Assembly (NCBI RefSeq): GCF_007483685.1
Contig: NZ_VMKN01000001.1
Span: 1,476,393-1,540,392, forward strand
DNA length: 64,000 bases
Direction: 5' to 3'
DNA from: Litoribacter populi
Lineage (GTDB): Bacteria; Bacteroidota; Bacteroidia; Cytophagales; Cyclobacteriaceae
In this document: piece by piece, positions 1 through 7,775 of the stretch
How positions within the stretch are numbered: the stretch's first letter is position 1
How the letters are laid out: every line of letters starts with the position of its first letter
Notes under the pieces: model-generated
The model's database searches: none
Told to the model about the DNA's origin: nothing
Seen by the model: only the letters and a program-made list of their open reading frames with translations
Position numbers and translations under genes: made by a program

Positions 1-431
1 AGGGCGAAATCAAAATTGAGATCGACCGGGCAAGATTTGAACAGGATTCCAGGTGGGACGGCCTGAAAGGCTATATCACCAATACACGACTGGGGAAAGA
101 CCAAATAATAGAAAACTACAACAATCTGTGGAAAATAGAAAAGGCGTTCAGGATAGCCAAAAGTGACCTAAAAATAAGGCCGGTATATCATAGGGCCCAA
201 AGAAGAATAGAAGCCCATATATGTATAGCATTCGTGGCCTACAAAGTGTACAAGGAGCTGGAAAGGCTGTTGAAGGAAAAGCAGTCGGAACTGAGTCCAG
301 AAAAGGCCATTGACATAGCAAAAGGCATCTACACGGTAAGAGTAACCATTCCTTCGAGCCAGCAGACCGTTTCTAAAACAATAATCCTGAACGAAAGTCA
401 AAGAAAATTGGCTGATTTATTCGGTTTTTAG
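1..431 (+). mobile_element. 3' end of an IS1634/IS4-type transposase gene (partial)
   Basis: An open frame runs from the left edge (first full codon at position 3) to a TAG at 429-431, giving about 142 C-terminal residues. It contains NYNNLWKIEKAFRIAKSDL followed by RPVYHRAQRRIEAHICIAF. This is the hallmark C-terminal block of DDE transposases of the IS1634/IS4 type, with the catalytic Glu in the 'Y-x-x-x-W-x-I-E-x-x-F-R-x-x-K' signature. The left terminal inverted repeat and the N-terminus lie outside the window, so completeness cannot be judged. The next gene's frame opens only 2 bases after the stop, so the right end of the IS must fall inside or very near that gene's first codons. Family assignment is from the motif only. 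Confidence 0.8.
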
Positions 432-433
432 CC

Positions 434-1648
434 TTGGGTGTCCCAGCGCTGAAAACAGGAGTGGCATTCATTTTATTGCTTCTTACAGCGACCCTTTTAT
501 TTAGAAAACAAAATAGGAAAAAGAAGGCACTGTTAGGGGTAGCTTCAGTGGTAAGTTTGATGATCGCCGTCAATGGGATGAATTACTATTTTGAATGGCA
601 TCCATTAAACCTGTCCCTACCTTTTACAGCTTCCCAGTCTTTCGAGGTTAAGCACGAACCCTATATCTGGGAAAGTACTTCACCGGCCAATGCTGGGTAT
701 GATGAAGGGGAAGTTGAGCAATACCTCCAAGAAATTGAAGATTGGAAAAGGTTGAGGGGTTTGGTAATTATTAAAGATGGCAAGTTGGTAGTGGAGAAAT
801 ATCAAAATGGCGCCACTGCTAATAGTGCTTTCAACGTACATTCTGTCACCAAAAGCATCACTTCCGCTCTAATTGGTATATCCATTCAGGAAGGCCTTTT
901 CAACTCGGAAAATGATGGCATAATGCCCTTCTTTTTAGAGTATACAAAAGGGGTGTCTTCTCATTTAAAGAACAAATTGAAAATTGCCCATTTACTATCT
1001 ATGCGGGGAGGTTTCACAGGTTGGGATGGCCCACAGAGTATGCAACAAGTGATGTTGCACGAAGGTATATCCGAAAGTAAAATAGGGCAGGAGTTTAAAT
1101 ATTTCACTGGGGCCCAAATGGTACTTTCTGCCTTGATCACAAAAGCGTCAAACACTACAACCAAGGAATTTGCAGAGGAAAAACTTTTTAAACCTCTTGG
1201 TATAAAGTGCGGCTTTTGGAGGAAAGTAGATGGCTATTATGCCGGAGGTGATGAGACATACTTCACTGCAAGAGATCTAGCAAGGTTTGGAGAACTGTAT
1301 TTGAACAAAGGCCAAGTGGATGGACATCAACTTTTGGATTCCATGTGGGTGGAAAAGAGCTTTACTAATTTCACAAACGAAAGCAAGGCTTTTCGAACCT
1401 TGGACTGTTATCAGGAAATTGGCTACGGCTATTCATGGTGGCTTTTGAACTATGATGACAAGACGATTTACACCGCCAGAGGGAAGGGAGGACAATACAT
1501 CCTGATAATTCCAGAGCAAAAGATAGTAGCGGTCATTTTGCAGGAATGGAATCTTCAGAAAGACTTTAAAAGTGAAAATGCCTATTTGTGTCAGTTACTT
1601 TCTCTTTTGACAAAAGAATCCCAATATATAGCTACTGATTCTGAGTAG
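434..1648 (+). CDS. serine hydrolase, beta-lactamase/transpeptidase-like (5' end possibly altered)
   Basis: A 404-residue protein of the class C beta-lactamase/penicillin-binding superfamily. Two hydrophobic helices (about residues 8-23 and 33-48) suggest an N-terminal membrane anchor with an extracytoplasmic catalytic domain. S-V-T-K at 137-140 is the SxxK nucleophile motif. Y-F-T-G in the region where family members have YxN, and a late G-K-G-G-Q, fit the second and third active-site motifs. The substrate cannot be told and could be a peptide, ester or D-amino-acid linkage. The start is doubtful. The only start codon near the open 5' end is TTG at 434, without a ribosome-binding site, two bases after the transposase stop. 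The first ATG is at codon 43, inside the second helix. The native N-terminus may begin near Lys7, with the first codons contributed by the IS end. Confidence 0.8.
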   Translation: MGVPALKTGVAFILLLLTATLLFRKQNRKKKALLGVASVVSLMIAVNGMNYYFEWHPLNLSLPFTASQSFEVKHEPYIWESTSPANAGYDEGEVEQYLQEIEDWKRLRGLVIIKDGKLVVEKYQNGATANSAFNVHSVTKSITSALIGISIQEGLFNSENDGIMPFFLEYTKGVSSHLKNKLKIAHLLSMRGGFTGWDGPQSMQQVMLHEGISESKIGQEFKYFTGAQMVLSALITKASNTTTKEFAEEKLFKPLGIKCGFWRKVDGYYAGGDETYFTARDLARFGELYLNKGQVDGHQLLDSMWVEKSFTNFTNESKAFRTLDCYQEIGYGYSWWLLNYDDKTIYTARGKGGQYILIIPEQKIVAVILQEWNLQKDFKSENAYLCQLLSLLTKESQYIATDSE

Positions 1649-1912
1649 CTAGAGCTCACTTGTCAGTTATACCCATACCTCCCTTTAGCAATCTCTCAAT
1701 TATTACTTTTTATTTATTGTAACTCTCTCATTAATAGTGGTCTAAGAGGTAAAAGAGACTAGGCTAAGATTCATTTTTAAATTTATTGAAAATTAGCTTA
1801 ATCACCGGATTAGAATTTACTGAAACCTAAAAAAGCAAGTGCTGTAAAAGGTTACTTTAATTTATTCAAACCATAAAATAGTTTAATTATGAGAACTTTT
1901 AAAATTAATTCG

Positions 1913-3085
1913 ATGAAGCGATCCATTCAGATTTGTGCGGTGGTATTTATTTCACTTGGCTTAATTTCTTGTGAACATGAAATGTATGACATGGAGGAAA
2001 ACGAGGAATCTTTGGCAATGCGGAATAAAGGGGACTATGGGCCTTTCGAATTTCCGGGGACTGTTTTTGACATTGCAAGTGCTCCCGATGGTAGTATTTT
2101 TGTCGGCCTTAACGAGGGGCAGTCCAGAAGTGTTCAGAGTATCAAAAACGGTAAAGTCAGTAGTATAATGAAGGTGAACTCTACCTCTGATATCAACGGC
2201 TTGGCGCCTATAGGGGCTGGAAATATTTTCCTTAGCACTGCGGGGGCTGACCGCGCATTGGAAGGGGAGTTGTACAGAGTGTCTCGCGGCAATTCGCGTA
2301 TGGTAGCTGATTTGGCTGCTTTTGAAAGAGAATTCTCCCCGGATGCCTTGGCCGGGCCTCAATGGAAGAACCAGCTATGCGAGGGTATAGATGGTTTTAC
2401 CCCTGGTCCCCAAAACAATCCATACAAGGTGGCAGCCAGGTCTGGTAACACTGCTATAGTGGCCGATGCAGCAGGAAACACAGTTCTTTCTGCCACTACA
2501 AATGGAAACATTGACTGGTTGGCCATACTAACCCCACCGGTAGATGAGACCGGGGAGTGGATAGTCCGGTGGGATACAGAAGATGAGACTGGAGAGTCCA
2601 TTCCATGCTATGTACAGCCAGTTCCAACCGCAGTCGCTATCGGGCCTGACGGATATATATATGTGGGTGAATTGACCGGAACCATGTCAGATGAAGATGG
2701 AACTTTTCCCATAGGGCTTTCACGTGTATGGAAAATCTCCCCTGACGCCAATAATGTGGTTTGTTCACAGACCGACCCCTCAGCAGATTGCGAATTGTTG
2801 ATAGATGGACTAACCTCCGTGATAGATCTGGAAATCAGTCCGGATGGTTTGTTATATGTGGTGGAATTTGATAAAAGCAGCTGGTTCGCCTCTCTCATTC
2901 CGGGCATAGCGAGTGGCGGAGTCATTAGTTCTTACGACTTAAGTGGAAACTTGGTAGAGGAAGTGGCTTCTAACCTTTCATTTCCAAGTGCAATTGCGTT
3001 TGATAAAATTGGGAACCTTTGGGTTTTAGAGAATAACGACATAGGTATTTCTGACCTGAAACCAACCGTCAGAGTACTCGACTAA
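1913..3085 (+). CDS. ScyD/ScyE-family lipoprotein (beta-propeller-like)
   Basis: The preferred start at 1913 gives MKRSIQICAVV...LISC, a lipoprotein signal peptide with the lipobox Cys at residue 20. An in-frame ATG at 1889 would add 8 residues. The mature part carries repeated 'PDG-x-x-x-V' blades, A-D-A-A-G-N-T in the middle, and PVPTAVAIGPDGYIYVGELT. That pattern is typical of ScyD/ScyE proteins, named from cyanobacterial scytonemin clusters but widespread as secreted propeller-like proteins of unknown role. Nothing nearby suggests scytonemin synthesis, so the name should be read as a fold label. The gene stands alone between a 240-bp upstream gap and a strong hairpin directly downstream. 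Confidence 0.8.
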   Translation: MKRSIQICAVVFISLGLISCEHEMYDMEENEESLAMRNKGDYGPFEFPGTVFDIASAPDGSIFVGLNEGQSRSVQSIKNGKVSSIMKVNSTSDINGLAPIGAGNIFLSTAGADRALEGELYRVSRGNSRMVADLAAFEREFSPDALAGPQWKNQLCEGIDGFTPGPQNNPYKVAARSGNTAIVADAAGNTVLSATTNGNIDWLAILTPPVDETGEWIVRWDTEDETGESIPCYVQPVPTAVAIGPDGYIYVGELTGTMSDEDGTFPIGLSRVWKISPDANNVVCSQTDPSADCELLIDGLTSVIDLEISPDGLLYVVEFDKSSWFASLIPGIASGGVISSYDLSGNLVEEVASNLSFPSAIAFDKIGNLWVLENNDIGISDLKPTVRVLD

Positions 3086-3105
3086 ACAGATTTTTGATTA
3101 TTATA

Positions 3106-3147
3106 AAAGGTGAAGGTCATCGATTTTAGCCAGTGATCTTCACCTTT
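3106..3147 (+). terminator. hairpin after the ScyD-like gene
   Basis: AAAGGTGAAGGTCA at 3106-3119 pairs with TGATCTTCACCTTT at 3134-3147, a 14-bp stem with one mismatch and a 14-base loop, starting 21 bases after the stop codon. The following sequence is C-rich rather than a long T-run, so termination efficiency is uncertain. Confidence 0.6.
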
Positions 3148-3158
3148 CCCACCTCCAT

Positions 3159-3277
3159 CATCCGACATCCGACACCGGTCATCCGTCATCCATCATCCGA
3201 CACCGGTCATCCCACATCCGACATCCGTCACCGGTCATCCGTCATCCGACACCGGTCACCCGTCATCCCACATCCCT
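3159..3277. repeat. heptanucleotide array, 17 units of CAYCCGN type
   Basis: Seventeen consecutive 7-base units stay in perfect register: variants of CATCCGA, CATCCGT, CATCCAT, CATCCCA, and CACCGGT at every third to fourth unit. No unit boundary is broken by an indel. The array starts 11 bases after the ScyD terminator hairpin and overlaps the last codons and stop (3263-3265) of the PAS gene on the minus strand. The same word family recurs at 4511, 12024 and 20294. Confidence 0.95.
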
Positions 3278-3826
3278 CAACTCAGTCTCAAGAGCCAAAA
3301 ACCCTTCTAATTTCCCCCATTGATTATTTATAGGATGAATTTCAATTTCACAGAAGTACTCAGTATTATCAGCTTTGTAATTCACTAATATCTCCTTGGA
3401 GGTTTGGCCATTTTCGAGGTTGTTTTTTACCTGCTGCCGAGTCAAACTAGAAGTACGGGGCCCTTGCAGAAAACTCGGTGATTTTCCTATGGCAAAAGAT
3501 TTAGCATAACCTGTCATTTTGGTAAAACCTGGACTGACCCATTTGATAATTTGCTGCGCATCGGTGAACACCAGGGCTGAATAATCCTTTGCCATAATAA
3601 ACTCGCAATCAAAATCAGGGTTTATTTTATCAGTAAATGCTCTCAATTTCTGAATATCCGCGTTTTTCCCTGAATCCTCAAGGATATCCATGTAAAGCAA
3701 TGAATAAACGTCCCAACTTAATAAGGGAGGTTGCGGATTTTGTGGCGTATTATCTATTTTGATTTTTGTATTAGTAGTGGTCCTTGCCATATGGGCAAGG
3801 TACACGTCAAGGCACATGATTTCCAT
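3263..3826 (-). CDS. small single-PAS-domain protein (LOV-like, lacks the flavin cysteine)
   Basis: A 187-residue protein that is essentially one PAS domain, from 'ALVFTDAQQIIKWVSPGFTK' through an F-L-Q-G loop to a C-terminal beta-strand region. In LOV photoreceptors the helix before FLQG reads N-C-R-F-L-Q-G with a photoactive Cys. Here it is K-S-P-S-F-L-Q-G, so the Cys is replaced and flavin-adduct photochemistry is not expected. There is no kinase, GGDEF or HTH output domain, so it may act as a small sensor or partner protein. The start could be 3826, or 3790 (MARTTT). The last codons (R-D-V-G-stop) are built from the CATCCGN repeat array, suggesting the original C-terminus was overwritten. 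Confidence 0.7.
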   Translation of the reverse strand: MEIMCLDVYLAHMARTTTNTKIKIDNTPQNPQPPLLSWDVYSLLYMDILEDSGKNADIQKLRAFTDKINPDFDCEFIMAKDYSALVFTDAQQIIKWVSPGFTKMTGYAKSFAIGKSPSFLQGPRTSSLTRQQVKNNLENGQTSKEILVNYKADNTEYFCEIEIHPINNQWGKLEGFLALETELRDVG

Positions 3827-4279
3827 ACAGAGGGATTTTTTATTAAATCAATTCAAAAGCGACGAAGTGATGCTTACAAGTAGGAAAGGGAAAGGAGTGA
3901 TTGAACTATAACCTACCCTATTACACAACTAGATCAAGGAAGCAATGTTTGTAATTCTCAATTGGCACCCAATTAATCTCCAGTTACTTTCCTATTTAGT
4001 AGGTAAATTATGATTAAGAACTAAGGTGTGAATATACAGATTTTGGCTATTAGGCCAACAAATAGAGGTACCTAATCCGCCTGATTTTTAGTAAATAATG
4101 CTCCGTAAGCGGGTTAAGTGAACTGGTACGGATTTCAGTTAAGGAACTTCCCATGCCTAAACCAAAAAAGAAAAAATAGGACATTACTATTGTCAGGAAT
4201 TGATTTGTGCAATCATATATTTTTTTACTATTTCAATTATAATTTAGATCTTTGGAAATTAAAAGAGCGATCAAATAAG
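3827..4279. other. intergenic stretch, largely featureless
   Basis: About 450 AT-rich bases between the PAS gene and the zinc-ribbon gene, which point away from each other. I see no convincing coding frame, RNA gene or inverted repeat. The sequence before 4280 includes GATCTTTG (near 4248-4255), one mismatch from the Bacteroidota -7 element TAnnTTTG, a possible promoter for the gene at 4280. An upstream extension of that frame to 4118 is compositionally poor. Confidence 0.4.
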
Positions 4280-4504
4280 ATGAAGGAAATAGAAGTACAA
4301 AATAAGCAACAGTACCTCAAAAAAAACCACCCTTTTGGAGAAATTATCAAGCTTGAGGATAAGAAAAAATGTATCCATTGCGAACTGGTTTTCCTGGCTG
4401 GGGAGTACAAAGTGCTTAAAGACAGAAATGGGGAAGAATACATCTGCTGCCCCAACGCTCCGGAATGCGAAGGTACAGTCATCGACTGGATTAACGTCGA
4501 CTAA
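4280..4504 (+). CDS. small zinc-ribbon-like protein, unknown function
   Basis: A 74-residue protein starting at the ATG of MKEIEVQNK. It contains a C-x-x-C pair (KKCIHCELVF) and a second cysteine cluster, ICCPNAPECEGTVIDWI, arranged like a two-knuckle zinc ribbon. Such short proteins with a CPNAPxCxGTxxDW tail occur as conserved hypotheticals in this group as far as I recall; the function is unknown. The frame remains open back to 4118, but that extension (KRKNRTLLLSG, FFYYFNYN) looks non-coding and the internal ATG is preferred. The stop lies 6 bases before a heptanucleotide array. Confidence 0.65.
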   Translation: MKEIEVQNKQQYLKKNHPFGEIIKLEDKKKCIHCELVFLAGEYKVLKDRNGEEYICCPNAPECEGTVIDWINVD

Positions 4505-4510
4505 AACCCA

Positions 4511-4587
4511 CATCCATCATCCGTCATCTGTCATCCGTCATCCAACATCCGACATCCAACATCCGTCATCCAACATCCATCATCCTA
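4511..4587. repeat. heptanucleotide array, 11 units of CATCCNN
   Basis: Eleven 7-base units in unbroken register (CATCCAT, CATCCGT, CATCTGT, CATCCGT, CATCCAA, CATCCGA, CATCCAA, CATCCGT, CATCCAA, CATCCAT, CATCCTA). It fills the whole space between two convergent genes. The last unit contains the TAG (minus strand, 4585-4587) that ends the lactate permease frame. Same word family as the array at 3159. Confidence 0.95.
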
Positions 4588-6036
4588 CCCCAAACCAACC
4601 AACAACATTCCCAAAAGCCCCAGAACCATTCCTCCCAACACCACCGGAACCAAAGTCTGCTTCAATACCTCCTTATAGCTTTGCAGATTGGCAATGGCGG
4701 CTGCGGCGATGATATTGAATAATGAAACACCATTACCAAGAGCGGCACCTGCATGTTGGAGGGCCAGGATGATCCCAGCAGGCAGACCTATTGCATGGGC
4801 GGTTTCCAATTGTGAAGGCGCAAAGACTAGGTTTGAAATAGTAGTGCTGCCTGTGATGAAAGTGCCCATAATCCCTAATAGGGGTGCTATTAAAGGGTAA
4901 ATCTGCCCTGTCTCAGCCAAAGCTTGGGCTATAAAAGCCACCATCGATGGCTTACCCAGCCCCGAATGTATCATCAACTGGGATATGGCGATTGATGGAA
5001 ATAGCACAACCAATAACCCTGCCTGTCATTTGTAAGGGTATTTTAATCCCTAGATCAAAATTTTTGTACCAAAATGCAACTCCAAATCTTATGATCAGAA
5101 AAGGGACCATGGGGGTTTGCAGGGGTCTGGATATTGCGGTCATTCCCGTCTGGAACATATCTGAAAAGGTAAACTCCCAGTCGGTCACACTTTTGAGTGG
5201 CACCAAAAGGCGTGGGAGTAGCAACAGCAATGCGAGGAAAAGATATGGTAACCATGGCTTAATGCTAACCTTTATCCCTTTCTGCTTGAGCAAAAGGATG
5301 GAAAACATCAACATGGCCAAGGATGCAAGTACTGTTGCCAGTTCTGGTACCAGCTAGGCAAAAAGGCAAAAGGGGATAGCAAAAAGCGTATAAAGTCCTA
5401 TTATAAGTTTTTTGTGGTAAAGCCTAATGCCATAGGCTGCAAACATTCGGAAGACATAAAACAACCATAAAAAAACTACCAGCAGGGAAATCAAAGCCGA
5501 AATAATTCCGATTTCAAACATGAGCCCCTCGCTAAGCTGCAAGGGAATCTGGATTCCAATGGTCAAAGGGGTTCCCACTGCCCCGAAAATAGCAAACAGT
5601 CCATTGAACAACAACACAACCGACACCGAAAGCACGGCATTGTACCCCAAAGAAATCAGGAGCAATGGGACAATGGCTCCCGGTGTCCCGAACCCCGCTA
5701 CACCTTCAAAAAAGCCGGTCAGGCCAAGTGCCAAAAGGAAAAAGCGCACTTCACTGGTGTGGTGAAGCCCCGCTACGGAGCTGTTTATCTTGTCAATTAG
5801 CCCATTTTTTTGCATCAGATTGAAAAGAAAGGCCGCCCCGAAAACGATCATGAGGATGTTCAGGGTGGTAAATCCGGATATTACCAACGTACTGGCGTAC
5901 TGAGCCAATCCCGGGCCCAAAAAAAAAACAGACCTGTGGTGACCGCAAAAACCACAAACACCGCTTCTGATACGTTTCGCAACAAAGAAAGCACAATGAG
6001 CAGCAGGATTGGCAAAAACGCAAGGACAAATAACAT
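4585..6036 (-). pseudogene. lctP: lactate permease (LctP family), disrupted by three lesions
   Basis: The minus strand encodes a recognisable L-lactate permease in pieces. The N-terminus starts at ATG 6036 (MLFVLAFLPILLL) with frame-0 hydrophobic segments. At a run of ten T (5919-5928) the reading frame must shift to continue as LGPGLAQYASTL; eleven or eight T would restore it. The second piece contains FEGVAGFGTPGAIVPLLL, a family signature, and ends at an in-frame TAG (5354-5356); the same frame then continues as LVPELATVLASL. A further frameshift near 5011-5017 leads to the C-terminal piece with GTFITGSTTISNLVF and LQHAGAALGNGVSLFN, also family signatures. The intact protein would have about 480 residues and 12 or more membrane helices. 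It follows ldhA by 17 bases, so the two were probably one lactate operon. Sequencing error could explain the homopolymer, but less easily the nonsense codon. Confidence 0.85.
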
Positions 6037-6053
6037 AGCTGGGTTAGGAAAAC

Positions 6054-7043
6054 TTAATTGACTTCATTTTCCAATTCTCCGCCTTTGAAATAGCTGGAAA
6101 TATTTGATAAAGTGAACTTGGATATTTCCAGCATGGCGTCTTCAGTGAAAAACGCCTGGTGACCGGTTATCAGCACATTGTTGAAGGACAACAGGCGCAT
6201 GAAAACATCGTCTTGAATTACCTTATCTGATAGATCTTCGAAAAACAGATCGGCCTCTTCTTCATAAACATCAATACCTAGGTATTTGATTTGTCCACTT
6301 TTAAGTGCCTGTATTACCGCTTGGGTGTCTACTAAGGCCCCTCGGCTTGTATTGATCAGCATCACACCCTGTTTCATCTTTTCAATGGAGTTGCCATTGA
6401 TGATGTGATGGGTTTGGGGAGTTAAGGGGCAATGGAGGGATATTATGTCTGATTGGGCGTAAAGTTCATCAAGTTCGCAATATTCTACACCCAGTTTTTC
6501 AACTTCATCCGATTTTTCTACATCAAAACCCAAAACCCGACATCCAAAGCCAAGCAGTATTCTGGAGGTAGCAATGCCTATTTTGCCCAGGCCGATCAAT
6601 CCAACCGTTTTCCCCTTGAGGTCAAAGCCCATTAATCCGTTTAAAGCGAAATTCCCTTCCCTTACTCTATTGTAAGCCCGGTGGGTTTTGCGGTTGATCG
6701 TGAGGATCAATGCAACGGTATGTTCTGCCACGGAGTATGGGGAATAAGCAGGTACCCGAACCACCTTTATGCCCAATTCATTGGCCTTTGTGAGATCAAC
6801 ATTGTTGTAGCCCGCACACCTGAGTGCAATCAATTTCACACCTTGTTGGGCGAGTAGATTAAGCGTCTCAGGATCGGCGCTGTCATTGACAAAAATACAA
6901 ATAGCCTCATACCCCTTAGCTAAAACAGCCGTGTTGTGATTTAAAGGTTCGTCAAAGAAATCGAGCTGAAAGCCGTAAGGTTTATTTTGGCGGATAAAAA
7001 ATTCTCGGTCATAAGGTTTAACACTGAAGAAAAGTATTTTCAT
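6054..7043 (-). CDS. ldhA: D-lactate dehydrogenase (2-hydroxyacid dehydrogenase family)
   Basis: A 329-residue, full-length NAD-dependent D-2-hydroxyacid dehydrogenase that interconverts pyruvate and D-lactate in the cytoplasm. The nucleotide-binding motif GLGKIG is at 151-156. The catalytic triad is in place: Arg234 in TSRG, Glu263 in the EEEAD segment, and His295 in GHQA. These match the spacing of fermentative D-LDH enzymes, and the 'DVYEEEADLFFEDLS' segment is specific to the D-LDH subgroup. It is the upstream gene of a lactate operon whose second gene, the permease, is now a pseudogene. Related 2-hydroxyacid reductases cannot be fully excluded, but the subgroup signature makes D-LDH most likely. 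Confidence 0.9.
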   Translation of the reverse strand: MKILFFSVKPYDREFFIRQNKPYGFQLDFFDEPLNHNTAVLAKGYEAICIFVNDSADPETLNLLAQQGVKLIALRCAGYNNVDLTKANELGIKVVRVPAYSPYSVAEHTVALILTINRKTHRAYNRVREGNFALNGLMGFDLKGKTVGLIGLGKIGIATSRILLGFGCRVLGFDVEKSDEVEKLGVEYCELDELYAQSDIISLHCPLTPQTHHIINGNSIEKMKQGVMLINTSRGALVDTQAVIQALKSGQIKYLGIDVYEEEADLFFEDLSDKVIQDDVFMRLLSFNNVLITGHQAFFTEDAMLEISKFTLSNISSYFKGGELENEVN

Positions 7044-7147
7044 TCGTATATTTTTTAAAGTCTATAGTTTAAATTGGTACCTGATTTCTGAACCATAAGG
7101 GTCGGTCAAAACCTCAAAAATGGCCTGAAAACAGTCTGTCATTCAAT

Positions 7148-7180
7148 GTACATGGTACTTGGTACCTAGTACTTTGTACC
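7148..7180. repeat. heptanucleotide array, GTACNNN type (5 units)
   Basis: Units GTACATG, GTACTTG, GTACCTA, GTACTTT and a final GTACC follow each other without register loss, ending 8 bases before the stop codon of the DUF2141 gene. The head sequence before it (AAAACCTCAAAAATGGCC, ACAGTCTGTC) resembles the head of the arrays at 9059 and 13487. Confidence 0.85.
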
Positions 7181-7187
7181 AAAAACA

Positions 7188-7625
7188 TCAATAATACTTT
7201 AATTTCACCCTAATCCTTTTCTTACTCTCATTCAACCTCACCTTGCTTTCTTCAAATTTTGGTTTGCTGAGTCCAAGTTTGGGATTGTTGGAGAAACCGA
7301 TTCCCTCCTTGGGCATTTTGAAAAGGTTAAAGTCCACCTCATCATTGTCATTTTCATCGTGGAACACAAACATGGCGTATTCACCAAAGGGGAGCTGTTT
7401 AGTCTCGATGACGCTTTTGCCATCGCGGATCGGGGCATCAAACCTTGCCTTAACAGCCTCCTCGGTTAAGAAGCCTTCCCTTTCATATAAAATAACCCTC
7501 ACCGTACCTTTTGAATTTTTCAAGTCTCCCACCTCGACGACAAACTTCCCCCTGTCAGCATTTTCAGCCGCAAGGAATGTAAAAGATGATAAAAGTAAAA
7601 GGCAAACTTTGATTGTATATTTCAT
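7188..7625 (-). CDS. DUF2141 domain protein, exported
   Basis: A 145-residue protein with an N-terminal signal peptide (MKYTIKVCLLLLSSFTFLAA, cleavage probably near residue 20) and one DUF2141 domain covering the rest. The pattern 'GTVRVILYEREGFL', then 'PFGEYAMFVFHDENDNDEVD', then 'MPKEGIGFSNNP' is characteristic. DUF2141 proteins are small secreted beta-sandwich proteins of unknown biochemical role, often found singly in Bacteroidota. The gene stands alone, flanked by heptanucleotide arrays on both sides (7148 and 7691), and no operon partner is evident. Confidence 0.85.
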   Translation of the reverse strand: MKYTIKVCLLLLSSFTFLAAENADRGKFVVEVGDLKNSKGTVRVILYEREGFLTEEAVKARFDAPIRDGKSVIETKQLPFGEYAMFVFHDENDNDEVDFNLFKMPKEGIGFSNNPKLGLSKPKFEESKVRLNESKKRIRVKLKYY

Positions 7626-7690
7626 AACAAATAAAAACTAATAGCAATACCTAAATCCAACGGGAAAGGGGAGCAGAGTGTTTGTCTAAA

Positions 7691-7725
7691 GTACGAAATA
7701 CGAGGAACGAAGGACGAAGTAAGGC
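7691..7725. repeat. heptanucleotide array, GNACGAN type
   Basis: GTACGAA, ATACGAG, GAACGAA, GGACGAA, then GTAAGGC: five units in 7-base register with drifting first positions. A two-unit relative lies at 12708. It sits between the DUF2141 gene and the methyltransferase gene. Confidence 0.7.
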
Positions 7726-7775
7726 GCAAAAAAAGCCGTCATATTACCATGTGTTTTGTATCTATTTACTAGTAT

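Noticed and set aside
1961-2362. Minus-strand open frames opposite the ScyD-like gene and similar long antisense frames elsewhere
   Set aside because: They are shadows of strongly supported genes and show no protein family features.
1889-3085. Scytonemin biosynthesis locus, from ScyD/ScyE similarity
   Set aside because: No other scy genes are present, and the name is a family label for secreted propeller-like proteins.
4118-4279. N-terminal extension of the zinc-ribbon protein
   Set aside because: The segment is low-complexity and aromatic/Asn-rich; the ATG at 4280 gives a compact protein with all cysteines.
3159-4587. CRISPR-like arrays
   Set aside because: The repeat unit is only 7 bases, there are no unique spacers, and no cas genes are nearby.
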